Source: Krasilnikoviella flava (GTDB taxonomy: Bacteria > Actinomycetota > Actinomycetes > Actinomycetales > Cellulomonadaceae). Taken from it: a stretch of 64,000 nt of DNA. Under the pieces are notes generated by a model. It was not told where the DNA came from. It saw only the letters and a list, made by a program, of their open reading frames with translations, and did no database searches. The translations under genes were made by a program, and so were the position numbers. The first letter of the stretch is position 1, and each line of letters opens with the position of its first letter. The stretch covers positions 430,747 through 494,746 of the forward strand of contig NZ_FUZQ01000004.1 in the NCBI RefSeq assembly GCF_900167525.1, written 5' to 3'. Positions 25,693 to 34,059 of this stretch are shown here, in pieces.

Positions 25693-28440
25693 TCAGCTGT
25701 CGCCGCCGGCGACGCCGGAGGTGCCGGCGTTCACGTCGAGCAGGCGGTACTTCTCCACCGCCTTGGCGACGACGTCGGCCGGGACCTCGCCGCGACGGGC
25801 GAGCTGCTGCAGCGTCCGGACCACCATCGACGGGCCGTCGATGAGGAAGAAGCGCCGCGCGGCCGCGCGGGTGTCGGAGAAGCCGAAGCCGTCCGCACCG
25901 AGCACCGCGTAGTCGCCCGGCACCCAGGCGCGGATCTGGTCCGGCACCAGGTGGTCGTAGTCGCTCGTCGCGACGAACGGGCCCTGCGCGCCCGACAGCT
26001 TCTGCGTCACGTACGGGGTACGCGGCTCGGCGGTCGGGTTGACGAGGGCGTCCTTCTCCGCGGCGAGCGCGTCACGACGCAGCTCGTTCCAGCTGGTCAC
26101 CGACCACACGTCGGCCGACACGCCCCAGTCCTCGGCGAGGAGCTGCTGCGCCTCGAGCGCCCACGGCACGCCCACGCCGGAGGCGAGGAGCTGGGCCTTG
26201 GGGCCCTCGGCGTCGGACGTCGAGATCCGGTGGATGCCGCGCAGGATGCCGTCGACGTCCACGTCCTCCGGCTCCGCCGGCTGGACCATCGGCTCGTTGT
26301 ACACGGTGAGGTAGTACATGACGTTCTGGTCGCGGCCGTCGGACCCGTCGCCGTACATGCGCTCGATGCCGTCGCGCATGATGTGGCGGATCTCGTAGCC
26401 GAACGCCGGGTCGTACTGCACCATCGCCGTGTTGGTGCCGGCGATGAGTGGCGAGTGGCCGTCGGCGTGCTGCAGGCCCTCACCGGTCAACGTGGTGCGG
26501 CCGGCGGTGGCGCCGATGATGAAGCCGCGGGCGAGCTGGTCGCCGGCCGCCCAGAACTGGTCGCCGGTGCGCTGGAAGCCGAACATCGAGTAGAAGATGT
26601 AGACCGGCACCATGGCCTCGCCGTGCGTCGCGTACGACGTGCCCACGGACTGGAAGGCGGCGGCCGAACCGGCCTCGTTGATGCCGGTGTGCATGATCTG
26701 CCCGGCCTCGGACTCCTTGTAGCTCAGCATGAGCTCGCGGTCCACGGCGAGGTAGTTCTGCCCCTGCGTGTTGAAGATCTTGGCGCTCGGGAAGATGGCG
26801 TCCAGACCGAAGGTGCGGGCCTCGTCGGGGATGATCGGCACGATGCGCTTGCCGAACTCCTTGTCCTTGATGAGGTCCTTGAGCAGGCGCACGAAGGCCA
26901 TGGTGCTGGCGACGTGCTGGGTGCCCGAGCCCTTCTTGAGGATCTCGTAGGACTTCGGCTCCGGTAGCGTCAGCGGCTTCGGCGTCGAGCGGCGCTCGGG
27001 GACGAACCCGCCGAGGTGGCGACGTCGCTCCAGCATGTACTGGATGACCTCGTCGTCCATGCCCGGGTGGTAGTACGGGGGCAGGTACGGGTCGGCGTCG
27101 ATCTGCTCGTCCGTCAGCGGGATGCGCAAGTTGTCGCGCAGCGCCTTGAGGTCCTCGTTCTTGACCTTCTTCATCTGGTGCGTGGCGTTGCGGCCCGCGA
27201 AGCTCGAGCCGAGGGCGTAGCCCTTGACCGTCTGCGCCAGGATGACCGTCGGCTGGCCCGTGTGGGCGCGCGCCGCGGAGTAGGCGGCGTAGATCTTGCG
27301 GTAGTCGTGACCGCCGCGCTTCATGTTCCAGATGTCGTCGTCGGTCATGTTCTCGACGAGCGCCTTCGTCCGCGGGTCGCGGCCGAAGAAGTGCTCGCGG
27401 ATGAACGCGCCGGACTCCGCACGGTAGGTCTGGTAGTCGCCGTCGGGCGTGGCGTTCATGAGGTTGACCAGCGCGCGGTCCTTGTCCGCGTTGAGCAGCG
27501 CGTCCCACTCGCGGCCCCAGATCACCTTGATGACGTTCCAGCCGGCGCCCTTGAACTGGGCCTCCAGCTCCTGGATGATCTTGCCGTTGCCGCGGACCGG
27601 GCCGTCGAGGCGCTGCAGGTTGCAGTTCACGACGAACGTCAGGTTGTCGAGCGACTGGTGCGCCGCGAGCTGCAGCATGCCGCGCGACTCCGGCTCGTCC
27701 ATCTCGCCGTCGCCGAGGAACGCCCAGACGTCCTGCTGGCTGGTGTCCTTGATCCCGCGGTTGTGCAGGTACCGGTTGGTCCATGCCTGGTAGATCGCCG
27801 AGGCCGGGCCGAGGCCCATGGACACCGTCGGGAACTCCCAGAAGTCCGGCAGCATGCGCGGGTGCGGGTAGGACGGCAGGCCGCCGCCGGCGTGCGACTT
27901 CTCCTGGCGGAAGCCGTCCAGCGTCTCCGCGGACATGCGGCCCTCGAGGAAGCTGCGGGCGTACTGGCCGGGCGAGGAGTGGCCCTGGAAGTACACCTGG
28001 TCGCCGCCGCCCGGGTGGTCCTTGCCGCGGAAGAAGTGGTTGAGGCCCACCTCGTACAGCGTCGCCACCGACGCGTACGAGGAGATGTGGCCGCCTACCG
28101 CCACGTCAGGGCGCTGGGCGCGCGTCACCATGACGGCCGCGTTCCAGCGGATCCACGAGCGGTAGCGGCGCTCCATCGCCTCGTCGCCCGGGAAGTAGGG
28201 CTCGTCGTGCACGGCGATCGAGTTGACGTAGGGAGTCGCCACCGACGCGGGGATGTGCACGTTGCGCTCCCGCGCGCGACGCAGCAGGTTGAGCATGACG
28301 TAGCGCGCCCGCGGGCCGCCCTTGTCGTCGATCAGGCCGTCGAACGACTCGACCCACTCGCCGGTCTCGGCGGGGTCGATGTCCGGGACGGCGCTGAGCA
28401 GGCCGTTGATCAACGGTCCGGTCTCGTCGTACGAAGCCAC
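25693..28440 (-). CDS. aceE: Pyruvate dehydrogenase E1 component, homodimeric type
   Basis: A 915-residue thiamine-diphosphate enzyme that decarboxylates pyruvate and acetylates the lipoyl group of E2. The ThDP-binding motif begins [12 protein letters not shown] and ends with [37 protein letters not shown] and [18 protein letters not shown] are characteristic of the E. coli AceE type used by actinobacteria. GTG 28440 is preferred: GAGAGG lies six bases upstream, whereas the TTG at 28446 would abut it. E2 and E3 genes are not in this window. Its product acetyl-CoA feeds the nearby fatty-acid synthase genes. Confidence 0.97.
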   Translation of the reverse strand: MASYDETGPLINGLLSAVPDIDPAETGEWVESFDGLIDDKGGPRARYVMLNLLRRARERNVHIPASVATPYVNSIAVHDEPYFPGDEAMERRYRSWIRWNAAVMVTRAQRPDVAVGGHISSYASVATLYEVGLNHFFRGKDHPGGGDQVYFQGHSSPGQYARSFLEGRMSAETLDGFRQEKSHAGGGLPSYPHPRMLPDFWEFPTVSMGLGPASAIYQAWTNRYLHNRGIKDTSQQDVWAFLGDGEMDEPESRGMLQLAAHQSLDNLTFVVNCNLQRLDGPVRGNGKIIQELEAQFKGAGWNVIKVIWGREWDALLNADKDRALVNLMNATPDGDYQTYRAESGAFIREHFFGRDPRTKALVENMTDDDIWNMKRGGHDYRKIYAAYSAARAHTGQPTVILAQTVKGYALGSSFAGRNATHQMKKVKNEDLKALRDNLRIPLTDEQIDADPYLPPYYHPGMDDEVIQYMLERRRHLGGFVPERRSTPKPLTLPEPKSYEILKKGSGTQHVASTMAFVRLLKDLIKDKEFGKRIVPIIPDEARTFGLDAIFPSAKIFNTQGQNYLAVDRELMLSYKESEAGQIMHTGINEAGSAAAFQSVGTSYATHGEAMVPVYIFYSMFGFQRTGDQFWAAGDQLARGFIIGATAGRTTLTGEGLQHADGHSPLIAGTNTAMVQYDPAFGYEIRHIMRDGIERMYGDGSDGRDQNVMYYLTVYNEPMVQPAEPEDVDVDGILRGIHRISTSDAEGPKAQLLASGVGVPWALEAQQLLAEDWGVSADVWSVTSWNELRRDALAAEKDALVNPTAEPRTPYVTQKLSGAQGPFVATSDYDHLVPDQIRAWVPGDYAVLGADGFGFSDTRAAARRFFLIDGPSMVVRTLQQLARRGEVPADVVAKAVEKYRLLDVNAGTSGVAGGDS

Positions 28441-28806
28441 CAGCAACCTCTCTCATCTTCAGACGGGCAGCACATGGTCGCCGCTCCGGTCCGTGTCAGG
28501 CATCCCGTCGTGAGGGCACCGCGACGCGTGGTCGCGACGGTGCGGACCACGAACGGGTGGTCATCACTCATTGTGTCCCCAGACGGGCCGGGGGAACACC
28601 ATCGGGCGGTCAAGGATCCGTGATCTACGTCATGCCGCTGTCCTCGAATGTCGCCGAGGCCACGGCGGAGCCCCGCGTCGAGCAAACCACGGTGGGCAGG
28701 GGGTTGCCGGGCGCGCGCGCTTCCTGTGGACTACGTTGGCGCACACGACGGACGTGCGTGTCGCGCGCGTCAGTGATGGTCAGACGGAGAGGAACGAAGG
28801 TCCAAC
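28441..28806. other. 366-base divergent intergenic region between aceE and DUF3052 gene
   Basis: It holds the two divergent promoters. I see an imperfect dyad GTGGTCGCG / GCGGACCAC around 28525-28552, nearer aceE, and a GGTTGCCGG...CTACGTT stretch about 70-100 bases before the DUF3052 start that could hold -35/-10 elements at poor spacing. No open frame with a ribosome site and no convincing riboswitch is visible. Confidence 0.5.
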
Positions 28807-29217
28807 GTGGGTAAGCAGGCGGAATCCCCGGCAGCTCGTTTCGGGTTCACGCCCGGCCAGGTCGTGCAGGAGTTCGGGTGGGGAGACGACGTCGACGACG
28901 CGCTGCGGTCCGAGGTCGAGGCCTCGGTCGGCAGTGAGCTGGTCGACGAGGACTACGACGACGTCACCGACGGCGTCATCGTGTGGTGGCGCGACGAGGA
29001 CGGCGACCTCACGGACATGCTGGTCGACGTCCTGACGGTGCTCGACGACGGCGGCCTCGTCTGGCTGCTGACGCCGAAGCCCGGCCGCGACGGCCACGTC
29101 GCGCACGACGAGATCCAGGAGGCCGCGACGACCGCGGGTCTCCACGCCACGAGCACGTTCGCCGTCGCTCCCGACTGGTCGGCCACCAAGCTGGCCAACC
29201 GCGGACGCGGGCGCTGA
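28807..29217 (+). CDS. DUF3052 family protein
   Basis: A 136-residue acidic protein of the actinobacterial DUF3052 family. FGFTPGQVVQEFGWGDDVDD near residue 13 and the WWRDEDGDLTDMLVDVLTVLDDGGLVWLLTPKPGR stretch are the conserved core, which resembles a small Rossmann-like strand-helix arrangement. There is no assigned function. The GTG at 28807 has GAAGG six bases upstream. It forms a likely operon with the peroxiredoxin 15 bases downstream. Confidence 0.87.
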   Translation: MGKQAESPAARFGFTPGQVVQEFGWGDDVDDALRSEVEASVGSELVDEDYDDVTDGVIVWWRDEDGDLTDMLVDVLTVLDDGGLVWLLTPKPGRDGHVAHDEIQEAATTAGLHATSTFAVAPDWSATKLANRGRGR

Positions 29218-29232
29218 GCCGGTGACCGGCCG

Positions 29233-29709
29233 GTGACGAGCACTGCCCCCGAGGTGCGGTGGCGCGCAGGCGACCCCGCACCCGACTTCACCCTGCCGGA
29301 CACTCATGGCACCCCCGTGCATCTCGCCGACCTGCGCGGGGAACCGGTGCTGCTCGTGTTCTTCCCGTTCGCGTTCTCGGGCATCTGCACCGGCGAGCTG
29401 TGCGAGCTGCGGGACAACATCGAGGACTTCGAGTCGGCCGGGGTGCGACTGCTGGCCGTCTCGACCGACCCCGTGTTCACACTCAAGGCGTGGCACGAGC
29501 AGGAGGGCTTCGGCTTCGACCTGCTCAGCGACTTCTGGCCGCACGGCGCCGTCGCCGACGTCTACGGTGTCTTTGACCCCGCGAGCGGCCACGCGCTGCG
29601 CGGGACGTTCCTCGTCGACGCCGACGGGATCGTGCGGTGGTCGGTCGTGAAGTCGCGCGGGCAGCGGCGCGACCTCGAGGCGTACCGCGAGGCGCTCGCG
29701 GAGATCTGA
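29233..29709 (+). CDS. Peroxiredoxin (AhpE-like)
   Basis: A 158-residue thiol peroxidase. FPFAFSGICTGELCELRDN contains the peroxidatic Cys52 and a second Cys57 five residues on, the pattern of AhpE/1-Cys-like enzymes in mycobacteria and relatives. The fold begins GDPAPDFTLPD. The C-terminal part has FLVDADGIVRWS. It would reduce hydroperoxides with mycothiol or thioredoxin-type partners. The start is GTG 29233. It follows DUF3052 closely, and tRNA-Val lies downstream. Confidence 0.9.
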   Translation: MTSTAPEVRWRAGDPAPDFTLPDTHGTPVHLADLRGEPVLLVFFPFAFSGICTGELCELRDNIEDFESAGVRLLAVSTDPVFTLKAWHEQEGFGFDLLSDFWPHGAVADVYGVFDPASGHALRGTFLVDADGIVRWSVVKSRGQRRDLEAYREALAEI

Positions 29710-29794
29710 TCCGGCGCGTCCGCGACCCGACGCGTCGGGGTGGGTCGGCGTCTGGCGGGACGCCCTTCGCCGGGTATTCTTTGTGCGCTGTCCA

Positions 29795-29868
29795 GGGCCT
29801 GTAGCTCAGCTGGTCAGAGCGCCACGCTTACACCGTGGATGTCGGGGGTTCGAGTCCCTCCGGGCCCA
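29795..29868 (+). tRNA. tRNA-Val (TAC), 3' CCA encoded
   Basis: A 74-base cloverleaf with acceptor GGGCCTG/CGGGCCC, anticodon arm CCACG-CTTACAC-CGTGG giving TAC, and T-arm GGGGGTTCGAGTCCCTC. The discriminator A is followed directly by CCA (29869-29871), unlike the other two tRNAs here. A TATTCT -10-like box lies at 29775-29780. The 3' end is next to an integrase remnant, so this tRNA is the probable attachment site of the accessory region downstream. Confidence 0.95.
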
Positions 29869-29925
29869 CCACCCCCTCGCTTCTTGCGCTGACCTGCAGC
29901 TTTACTCCCGGCCGTCCTGGACGTT

Positions 29926-30723
29926 CGAGGGCACCAGAGCCCGCTCAGCGAGTGGGCCGCCGAGTACATCGAGAGCCGGACGCTAGCGCCGGGCACGCTG
30001 CGGGACTACACGCGGATCCTGCGGGTGCACATCCACCCGACGATCGGCAGCAAGTACCTCGACGAGGTCACCGTGTCCGACGTCGCTGCGTGGCACGCCC
30101 GGCTGAAGAAGGAGATGCGAGCGCGGGCGAGGAAGGCGAACCGGTCCACCGACGGATCCGGGGAGGCCGCGCAGACCTATAAGTTCCTGTCGGCGGTGTT
30201 CAAGGCGGCGATCGCCCGGGGACTGATCGACGCCTCGCCCGCGCGCGTGGTGGCAGGCGGCCGGCACAAAGCGGCAAGGGCAACTCGTGGTGGTCGGCGC
30301 GGCCGAGGTCCAGGTGCTCGGGCAGGCGCTGCCCGAGCACCTGCGGGCGCCGGCCGACCTGCTGAGCTGGACGGGTTTGCGGATCGGTGAGGCGCGGGCG
30401 CTGCGACGCCGGACGTGGACCTGCGGGACCCGTCGGCGGCGTCCGTCAGCGTGGCGCAGCACGTCTCCCAGGGCGGCAAAGGGATCAACGCCGTCGTGGG
30501 GCGGGTGAAGACGGAGGCGGGCTATCGGGCGCAACAGTCCTGGCACGGCGCTTCAATAGAGACAGTCGCCGAGCTCGGGGCCGACACTCCTGAATGGGCG
30601 CAGCTGCTGGTGCGTGCCCTGACCTTTCGCATCGCGACCTTCCACCTTCTGGAGGGCTGGAGCCCGGCTCGATCCAACCGGTATGCCCCCGCTGCCGATG
30701 CTGCCTTAGCACTCGCGCGGTAG
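29926..30723 (+). pseudogene. Tyrosine recombinase (phage-type integrase) remnant, frameshifted
   Basis: Three frames together spell an integrase. LSEWAAEYIESRTLAPGTLR then YTRILRVHIHPTIGSKYLDE and the following helix (to about 30250) are the SAM-like core-binding domain. VVGAAEVQVLGQALPEHL and TGLRIGEARALRR (30287-30410, a second frame) contain the catalytic Arg box. VDLRDPSAASVSVAQHVSQG (30412 on, a third frame) continues the catalytic domain. After TEAGYR near 30530 the sequence no longer resembles an integrase, and the HxxR and Tyr motifs are missing. At least two frameshifts and a 3' truncation make it inactive. Confidence 0.85.
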
Positions 30724-30820
30724 GACTACCAGCGCTGGACCTGAGCGTCAGCGGCCAGATCGATCTGAACCGGTCAGGCTAGGGAGGCGGAGGAACGATC
30801 CAGCGAGAGGTCGCGCCCTC

Positions 30821-30853
30821 GCGGGATCTTGTCGAGCCTCGACAAGATCCCGC
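30821..30853. repeat. Perfect 16-bp inverted repeat with one-base centre
   Basis: GCGGGATCTTGTCGAG (30821-30836) is followed by one base and its exact reverse complement (30838-30853). It is followed on the plus strand by ACAAATTC, not a T run. It lies between the integrase remnant and the DUF1992 gene, 3' to both, so it could terminate either. The CTTGTCGAG core is shared with the REP-like end in the TetR gene at 3897-3914, so a mobile palindromic repeat is an alternative. Confidence 0.7.
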
Positions 30854-30865
30854 ACAAATTCAAAA

Positions 30866-30878
30866 CTGACCGATTCTG
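30866..30878. repeat. 13-bp direct repeat, copy 1
   Basis: CTGACCGATTCTG occurs here and again at 32167-32179 in the same orientation, flanking the DUF1992-TetR pair. The match extends no further than 13 bases. Whether it marks an old insertion boundary is untested. Confidence 0.55.
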
Positions 30879-30898
30879 AGACAGCTCGGCGACGGCAA

Positions 30899-31423
30899 CT
30901 ACTGACGCCGCCGACGAAAGCGTCGACGGCGAGGACGGACCTCATCAGCCGCCTCCGCGCGTACCCCCGCCCGCGCCTCCGCGGCTCGCACCGTCCGGCG
31001 ATCCGCCCATGCAGCAACCGTCGCTTCGACGTCCCGCGGCATGGTGACCAGGGGCGGCCCGGCGGGCGGCTGGTAGCGGCCACGAAGCACTCGCTTGTTG
31101 AACTCCTCGGTCTCGAGACGCACGTCCGCCTCGCTCCACATCTGGTCGAGGCGTTCATCCAGTGCGGCGTCCTCCTTGCGCAGCTGGATGGAGGGCGGCA
31201 GCAGCACGAGGCGCTCGCGCTTCAGGAGGTTCTTCAGCCACCAGTCGGGGTCGTGGCGGTCAGGCAGGTCGAGCGGCTTGCCGCTGCCGGGCAGGTCGTC
31301 GAACTCGCCTCGTTCGATCGCCTTCCGAATGTGCATGTCAGCCAGCAGCGCGATCGCCACCTCTTCGTCGATGGCGACCGCGTACGGGTTGAAGAACGCA
31401 GAGGATAGGTGCGTCTCAGCCAT
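30899..31423 (-). CDS. DUF1992 (DnaJ-homologue subfamily C28-like) protein
   Basis: A 174-residue protein carrying the DUF1992 domain. IRKAIERGEFDDLPGSGKPL at about residues 32-51 is the family hallmark, followed by WWLKNLLKRERLVLLPPSI. The C terminus is an arginine-rich tail (RPRRRRFRRRRQ) that probably binds nucleic acid or is disordered. Eukaryotic relatives are fused to J domains, but no J domain is present here. ATG 31423 has GGAG five bases upstream. It is divergent from a TetR gene with a dyad between them, so it is the likely target of that repressor. Confidence 0.87.
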   Translation of the reverse strand: MAETHLSSAFFNPYAVAIDEEVAIALLADMHIRKAIERGEFDDLPGSGKPLDLPDRHDPDWWLKNLLKRERLVLLPPSIQLRKEDAALDERLDQMWSEADVRLETEEFNKRVLRGRYQPPAGPPLVTMPRDVEATVAAWADRRTVRAAEARAGVRAEAADEVRPRRRRFRRRRQ

Positions 31424-31443
31424 CGTCACTCCGTCCCATGGTT

Positions 31444-31475
31444 ACCATACGCCTGTATTATGTCATGCGTATTGT
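31444..31475. promoter_or_regulatory. Candidate TetR operator over a TATTAT promoter box
   Basis: AC(C/A)ATACGC at 31444-31452 and its inverted copy GCGTATTGT at 31467-31475 form a 9-bp dyad with one mismatch and a 14-base spacer. The spacer contains TATTAT (31456-31461), a good -10 for the TetR gene whose ATG is at 31496. The region is AT-rich compared with its surroundings. Placement between divergent DUF1992 and TetR genes fits an autoregulatory operator. Confidence 0.6.
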
Positions 31476-31495
31476 CAACGGGACGAGGAGGCCGA

Positions 31496-32098
31496 ATGCC
31501 GAAGCTGGTGGACCACCAGGAACGTCGCGAGACGATCGCGCGTGCGCTGTGGCGGGTCGTCGACCAGCACGGCTGGACGAGGGCCACCATGCGTGAGGTC
31601 GCCCGCGAGGCGGGGGTCTCGCTGGGGCACCTGCAGCACTACTTCACGTCTCGCACAGGGCTGTTGACCTTCGCGATGGAGCTCGCTGCCGAGCAGACCG
31701 GCGACCGGGTCACGCGGGGACTGGCCGCGCTCGACCAGCCTCCGCACCCCAGGGACGTGCTGCGGCTGGTCCTCGCCGAAATGCTCCCCCTGCGTCCCGA
31801 GGCGCGCGCTTCTAGCCGCATGAGTGCCGCGTACGTCCTCGAGGCGCTGCACGACCCCGCACTGCGCAAGCAGGCTGGCCTCGGACTACGGGACGGTCGC
31901 GCCATGGTCGAACGCCTCATCCGACAGGCGATCACGCAGGGGCAGATCGCACCGGACCGCGACCCGGACATCGAGACAGATCTCATCGTGGCGCTGACCG
32001 GGTTCACCCCGCTGCTCGAGCTCGAGGTGATCGAACCCCATGCCGCACTGGCTGCCATCGATCAGCATCTGGACCGTCTCTTCGCCGAGGCATCGTGA
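31496..32098 (+). CDS. TetR-family transcriptional regulator (BetI-like)
   Basis: A 200-residue repressor. The HTH is at about residues 25-48 (TMREVAREAGVSLGHLQHYF), with the LGHLQHYF recognition region seen in the BetI-type C-terminal subfamily. The ligand domain has VLRLVLAEMLPLRPEARASSR, also typical of that group. ATG 31496 has GAGGAG at 31485-31490. It is divergent from the DUF1992 gene across a dyad. Confidence 0.9.
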   Translation: MPKLVDHQERRETIARALWRVVDQHGWTRATMREVAREAGVSLGHLQHYFTSRTGLLTFAMELAAEQTGDRVTRGLAALDQPPHPRDVLRLVLAEMLPLRPEARASSRMSAAYVLEALHDPALRKQAGLGLRDGRAMVERLIRQAITQGQIAPDRDPDIETDLIVALTGFTPLLELEVIEPHAALAAIDQHLDRLFAEAS

Positions 32099-32166
32099 CC
32101 GTGCACGTGCCTGGAGGGTGCGGCGAAGTCTTTGGAGGACACCCCATCGCACGCGATGCTCCAGAG

Positions 32167-32179
32167 CTGACCGATTCTG
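32167..32179. repeat. 13-bp direct repeat, copy 2
   Basis: CTGACCGATTCTG, identical to 30866-30878 and in the same orientation. It lies about 70 bases after the TetR stop, so the two copies bracket the DUF1992-TetR pair. Confidence 0.55.
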
Positions 32180-32464
32180 GGGCGCCTCACGATCGGGGTC
32201 CGGGAGCTGGCCCGATCGGCCAGCGCAGCCACCGTTGCAACGACCAATGGACACCACCGCTCCTCGTGGCGAACGTCCCGCTGGCAAATGATCCGGGTCT
32301 TGCCGCGTGATCAGCGGACTCGGATGGCTGCCAGCGAACTCCCGGCGCCAGCCTGCGCCTACCGGGTCACCGAAAGCTCGGCGTCTTGGTGCCGGCGACG
32401 GCCGCCGCCGCTCGACATCGTGATCGACGGGGCCGATTCGAGATCGTCTGATGATCAGGCCCGT

Positions 32465-32488
32465 GTGGTGTGGCGCCGCGATCGTGGC
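32465..32488. repeat. 24-base repeat, degenerate hairpin copy
   Basis: Twenty-four bases are identical to 33266-33289. At the other copy they form one arm and the loop of a perfect hairpin; here the opposite arm (GGCACCGCACCGC) has mutated. It lies just 3' of the small membrane protein gene on the minus strand, as a terminator would. Confidence 0.7.
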
Positions 32489-32510
32489 ACCGCACCGCAC
32501 CGCGCCGCAC

Positions 32511-32870
32511 CTAGGACGGTGCCGCCTGGGCCAGGAAATTGCCGAGGATGTACCGCAGCTGGTCCAGGAACTTGTACCCGGTCGGCGTGAAAGTGCCCGC
32601 GGACTCGTCGCCGCACGCCGCCACCATGCCGTGCGAGGAACCGGGAAGCTCGGTGGTGGAGACGTTCACGACCACCACCGCGAGCACTGCGCAGAGCAGC
32701 GCGACGCGCACTCCCCGGGGAAGACGGTGCCGCACGGGCAGGACCATGACGAAGGCCGTGGCGATGAGCAGGATTCCCGACGTCACCTTGCCGCCCCCGA
32801 GCAGCACGACCCCGCACACGGCGGTGAGGGCGACCCCCGTCCAGGTCGCCGCCTTCTTGAGGATTTCCAT
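32511..32870 (-). CDS. Small membrane protein of unknown function
   Basis: A 119-residue protein with about three hydrophobic segments (WTGVALTAVCGVVLLGG, SGILLIATAFVMVLPV and VRVALLCAVLAVVVVNV) and a C-terminal polar tail of ~45 residues with one Cys. ATG 32870 has AGGAGA eight bases upstream. I recognise no family. It is a single gene between two gaps, with the degenerate hairpin at its 3' end. Confidence 0.6.
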   Translation of the reverse strand: MEILKKAATWTGVALTAVCGVVLLGGGKVTSGILLIATAFVMVLPVRHRLPRGVRVALLCAVLAVVVVNVSTTELPGSSHGMVAACGDESAGTFTPTGYKFLDQLRYILGNFLAQAAPS

Positions 32871-33264
32871 GAGCTGTTCTCCTGTCCGGGACGGACCGTC
32901 GCACGGTCCGGCCGGGAGCCTCTCCGTCGACGCTCGCCCCCGGGACTACGAACGCTTCCAGGGTTACCTGACCCGCACCTGTGAGCAGTGGACCCGAGCC
33001 TTGACCACGCCTGCGGAACAGGTAGGCGCTGGGCGGGACGCCGCCGCAGTGGACATCGCGCGCAGGCGTCAGGTCGTATCCCGTGCTTCATCCAGCATTT
33101 TCGGACAGAAGACATGGAAGGCGGCGGCCGGACCGCGTATCGAGTCAATGACGCACGACGCGGCGTCGCGCTAGGTACTCACCAGCTCGACAACGGCGTC
33201 TTCCGCGCCCGCTGGGACCGTGCCACCCGTTCCGAGCAGGCATATTTGAGGTGACCTGGGCGGT
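32871..33264. other. 394-base region without a supportable gene
   Basis: The sequence has mixed third-position composition in all frames. It includes an AT-richer patch around 33080-33110 and another near 33240 (CATATTTGAG). I see no ribosome site followed by a coding-like frame, and no known RNA fold. Confidence 0.45.
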
Positions 33265-33300
33265 CGTGGTGTGGCGCCGCGATCGTGGCGCCACACCACG
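33265..33300. terminator. Perfect 14-bp hairpin, repeated element
   Basis: CGTGGTGTGGCGCC (33265-33278) and GGCGCCACACCACG (33287-33300) pair perfectly across the eight-base loop GCGATCGT. It ends seven bases from the stop of the minus-strand SDR gene, so it probably terminates that operon. The left arm and loop recur at 32465-32488. Confidence 0.75.
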
Positions 33301-33307
33301 CCTATGC

Positions 33308-34024
33308 CTAGTTCTTCGTTGCGGCCAGCTGCGGGTAGACGGCTTCGATCGGGGCCGAGAGCCCGGCCTTGGCCTGTACGGAGGTCTCGTCCGCAAGGAC
33401 TTCCAGCTCGCCGGCCTCGGTCGCATCGAGCACCTTGGTGACGAGGACGGCGGGGTCGAGCTTCGGGTCGGTGGTGCTGGCCGCCATGGCGGTGTCGACC
33501 CAGCCGACGTGCACCCCGACGACCTGGACACCGGACGGCTGGAGCTCGAGCCGCAGGGAGTTGGTCGCGGACCACAGGGCGGCCTTGGTGGCCGAGTAGA
33601 TCCCGGCCGTGGCGTACCAGGCGAGGGCCGAGTGGATGTCGATGATCGCCGTGTTCCCGCCCTTGGCCGACAGGAGCGGTGCGTAGGCGCGGGCGAGGAA
33701 CAGCGGGCCCAGGAAGTTGGTCTCGACGTTGCGGCGGATCTCCTCGTCGGTGTGCGTGAGGATGCCCGCGCTGGACACGGTCGCGCCGGCGTTGTTGATC
33801 AGCACCGTCACGTCGGGGGCCGCCTCGACGGCTGCTTGGACGGAGGCCGGGTCGGTCACGTCCAGGGTGAGCGGCACGACGCGCTCGTCGTCCCAGTCAC
33901 GGGGGTGGCGTGCGGTGGCGTACACCTTCGCGGCACCGCGGGCGAGCGCTTCGCGGACGAAGTGGGTGCCGATGCCGCCGTTCGCGCCGGTGACGAGGAC
34001 GACTGCTCCGTTGAGCGAGGTCAT
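33308..34024 (-). CDS. Short-chain dehydrogenase/reductase
   Basis: A 238-residue classical SDR. TGANGGIG (residues 12-19) binds NAD(P), NNAG is at 77-80, and the catalytic Ser132, Tyr143 and Lys147 are in HSALAWYATAGIYSATK. ATARH after strand 2 favours NADPH. ATG 34024 has AGGAA upstream. It follows the old yellow enzyme gene by 35 bases on the same strand, forming a two-gene reductase operon likely under the divergent TetR at 35303. Confidence 0.92.
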   Translation of the reverse strand: MTSLNGAVVLVTGANGGIGTHFVREALARGAAKVYATARHPRDWDDERVVPLTLDVTDPASVQAAVEAAPDVTVLINNAGATVSSAGILTHTDEEIRRNVETNFLGPLFLARAYAPLLSAKGGNTAIIDIHSALAWYATAGIYSATKAALWSATNSLRLELQPSGVQVVGVHVGWVDTAMAASTTDPKLDPAVLVTKVLDATEAGELEVLADETSVQAKAGLSAPIEAVYPQLAATKN

Positions 34025-34059
34025 GGTGATTCCTGTTCTCTGAGATCGGTGGGTGGACG

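Larger units (their letters stand above)
32099..32510. other. 412-base non-coding region with repeat fragments
   Basis: It contains the second copy of a 13-bp direct repeat (32167-32179) and the first copy of a 24-base sequence (32465-32488). No reading frame with GC-rich third positions and a ribosome site is visible on either strand. It may be remnant DNA from rearrangement. Confidence 0.5.

Noticed and set aside
28410-28806. Small open frames in the aceE upstream region.
   Set aside because: No ribosome site, no family pattern and mixed third-position composition.
28441-28806. A riboswitch upstream of aceE or DUF3052.
   Set aside because: No conserved aptamer sequence that I recognise; only weak dyads are present.
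29869-33300. A second copy of the tRNA-Val 3' end as attR.
   Set aside because: I could not see a matching stretch of 15 bases or more in the downstream sequence by eye; it may lie further away or have been lost.
30724-33300. An insertion sequence in the repeat-rich area.
   Set aside because: No transposase frame or long terminal inverted repeats were found; only short repeats and hairpins.
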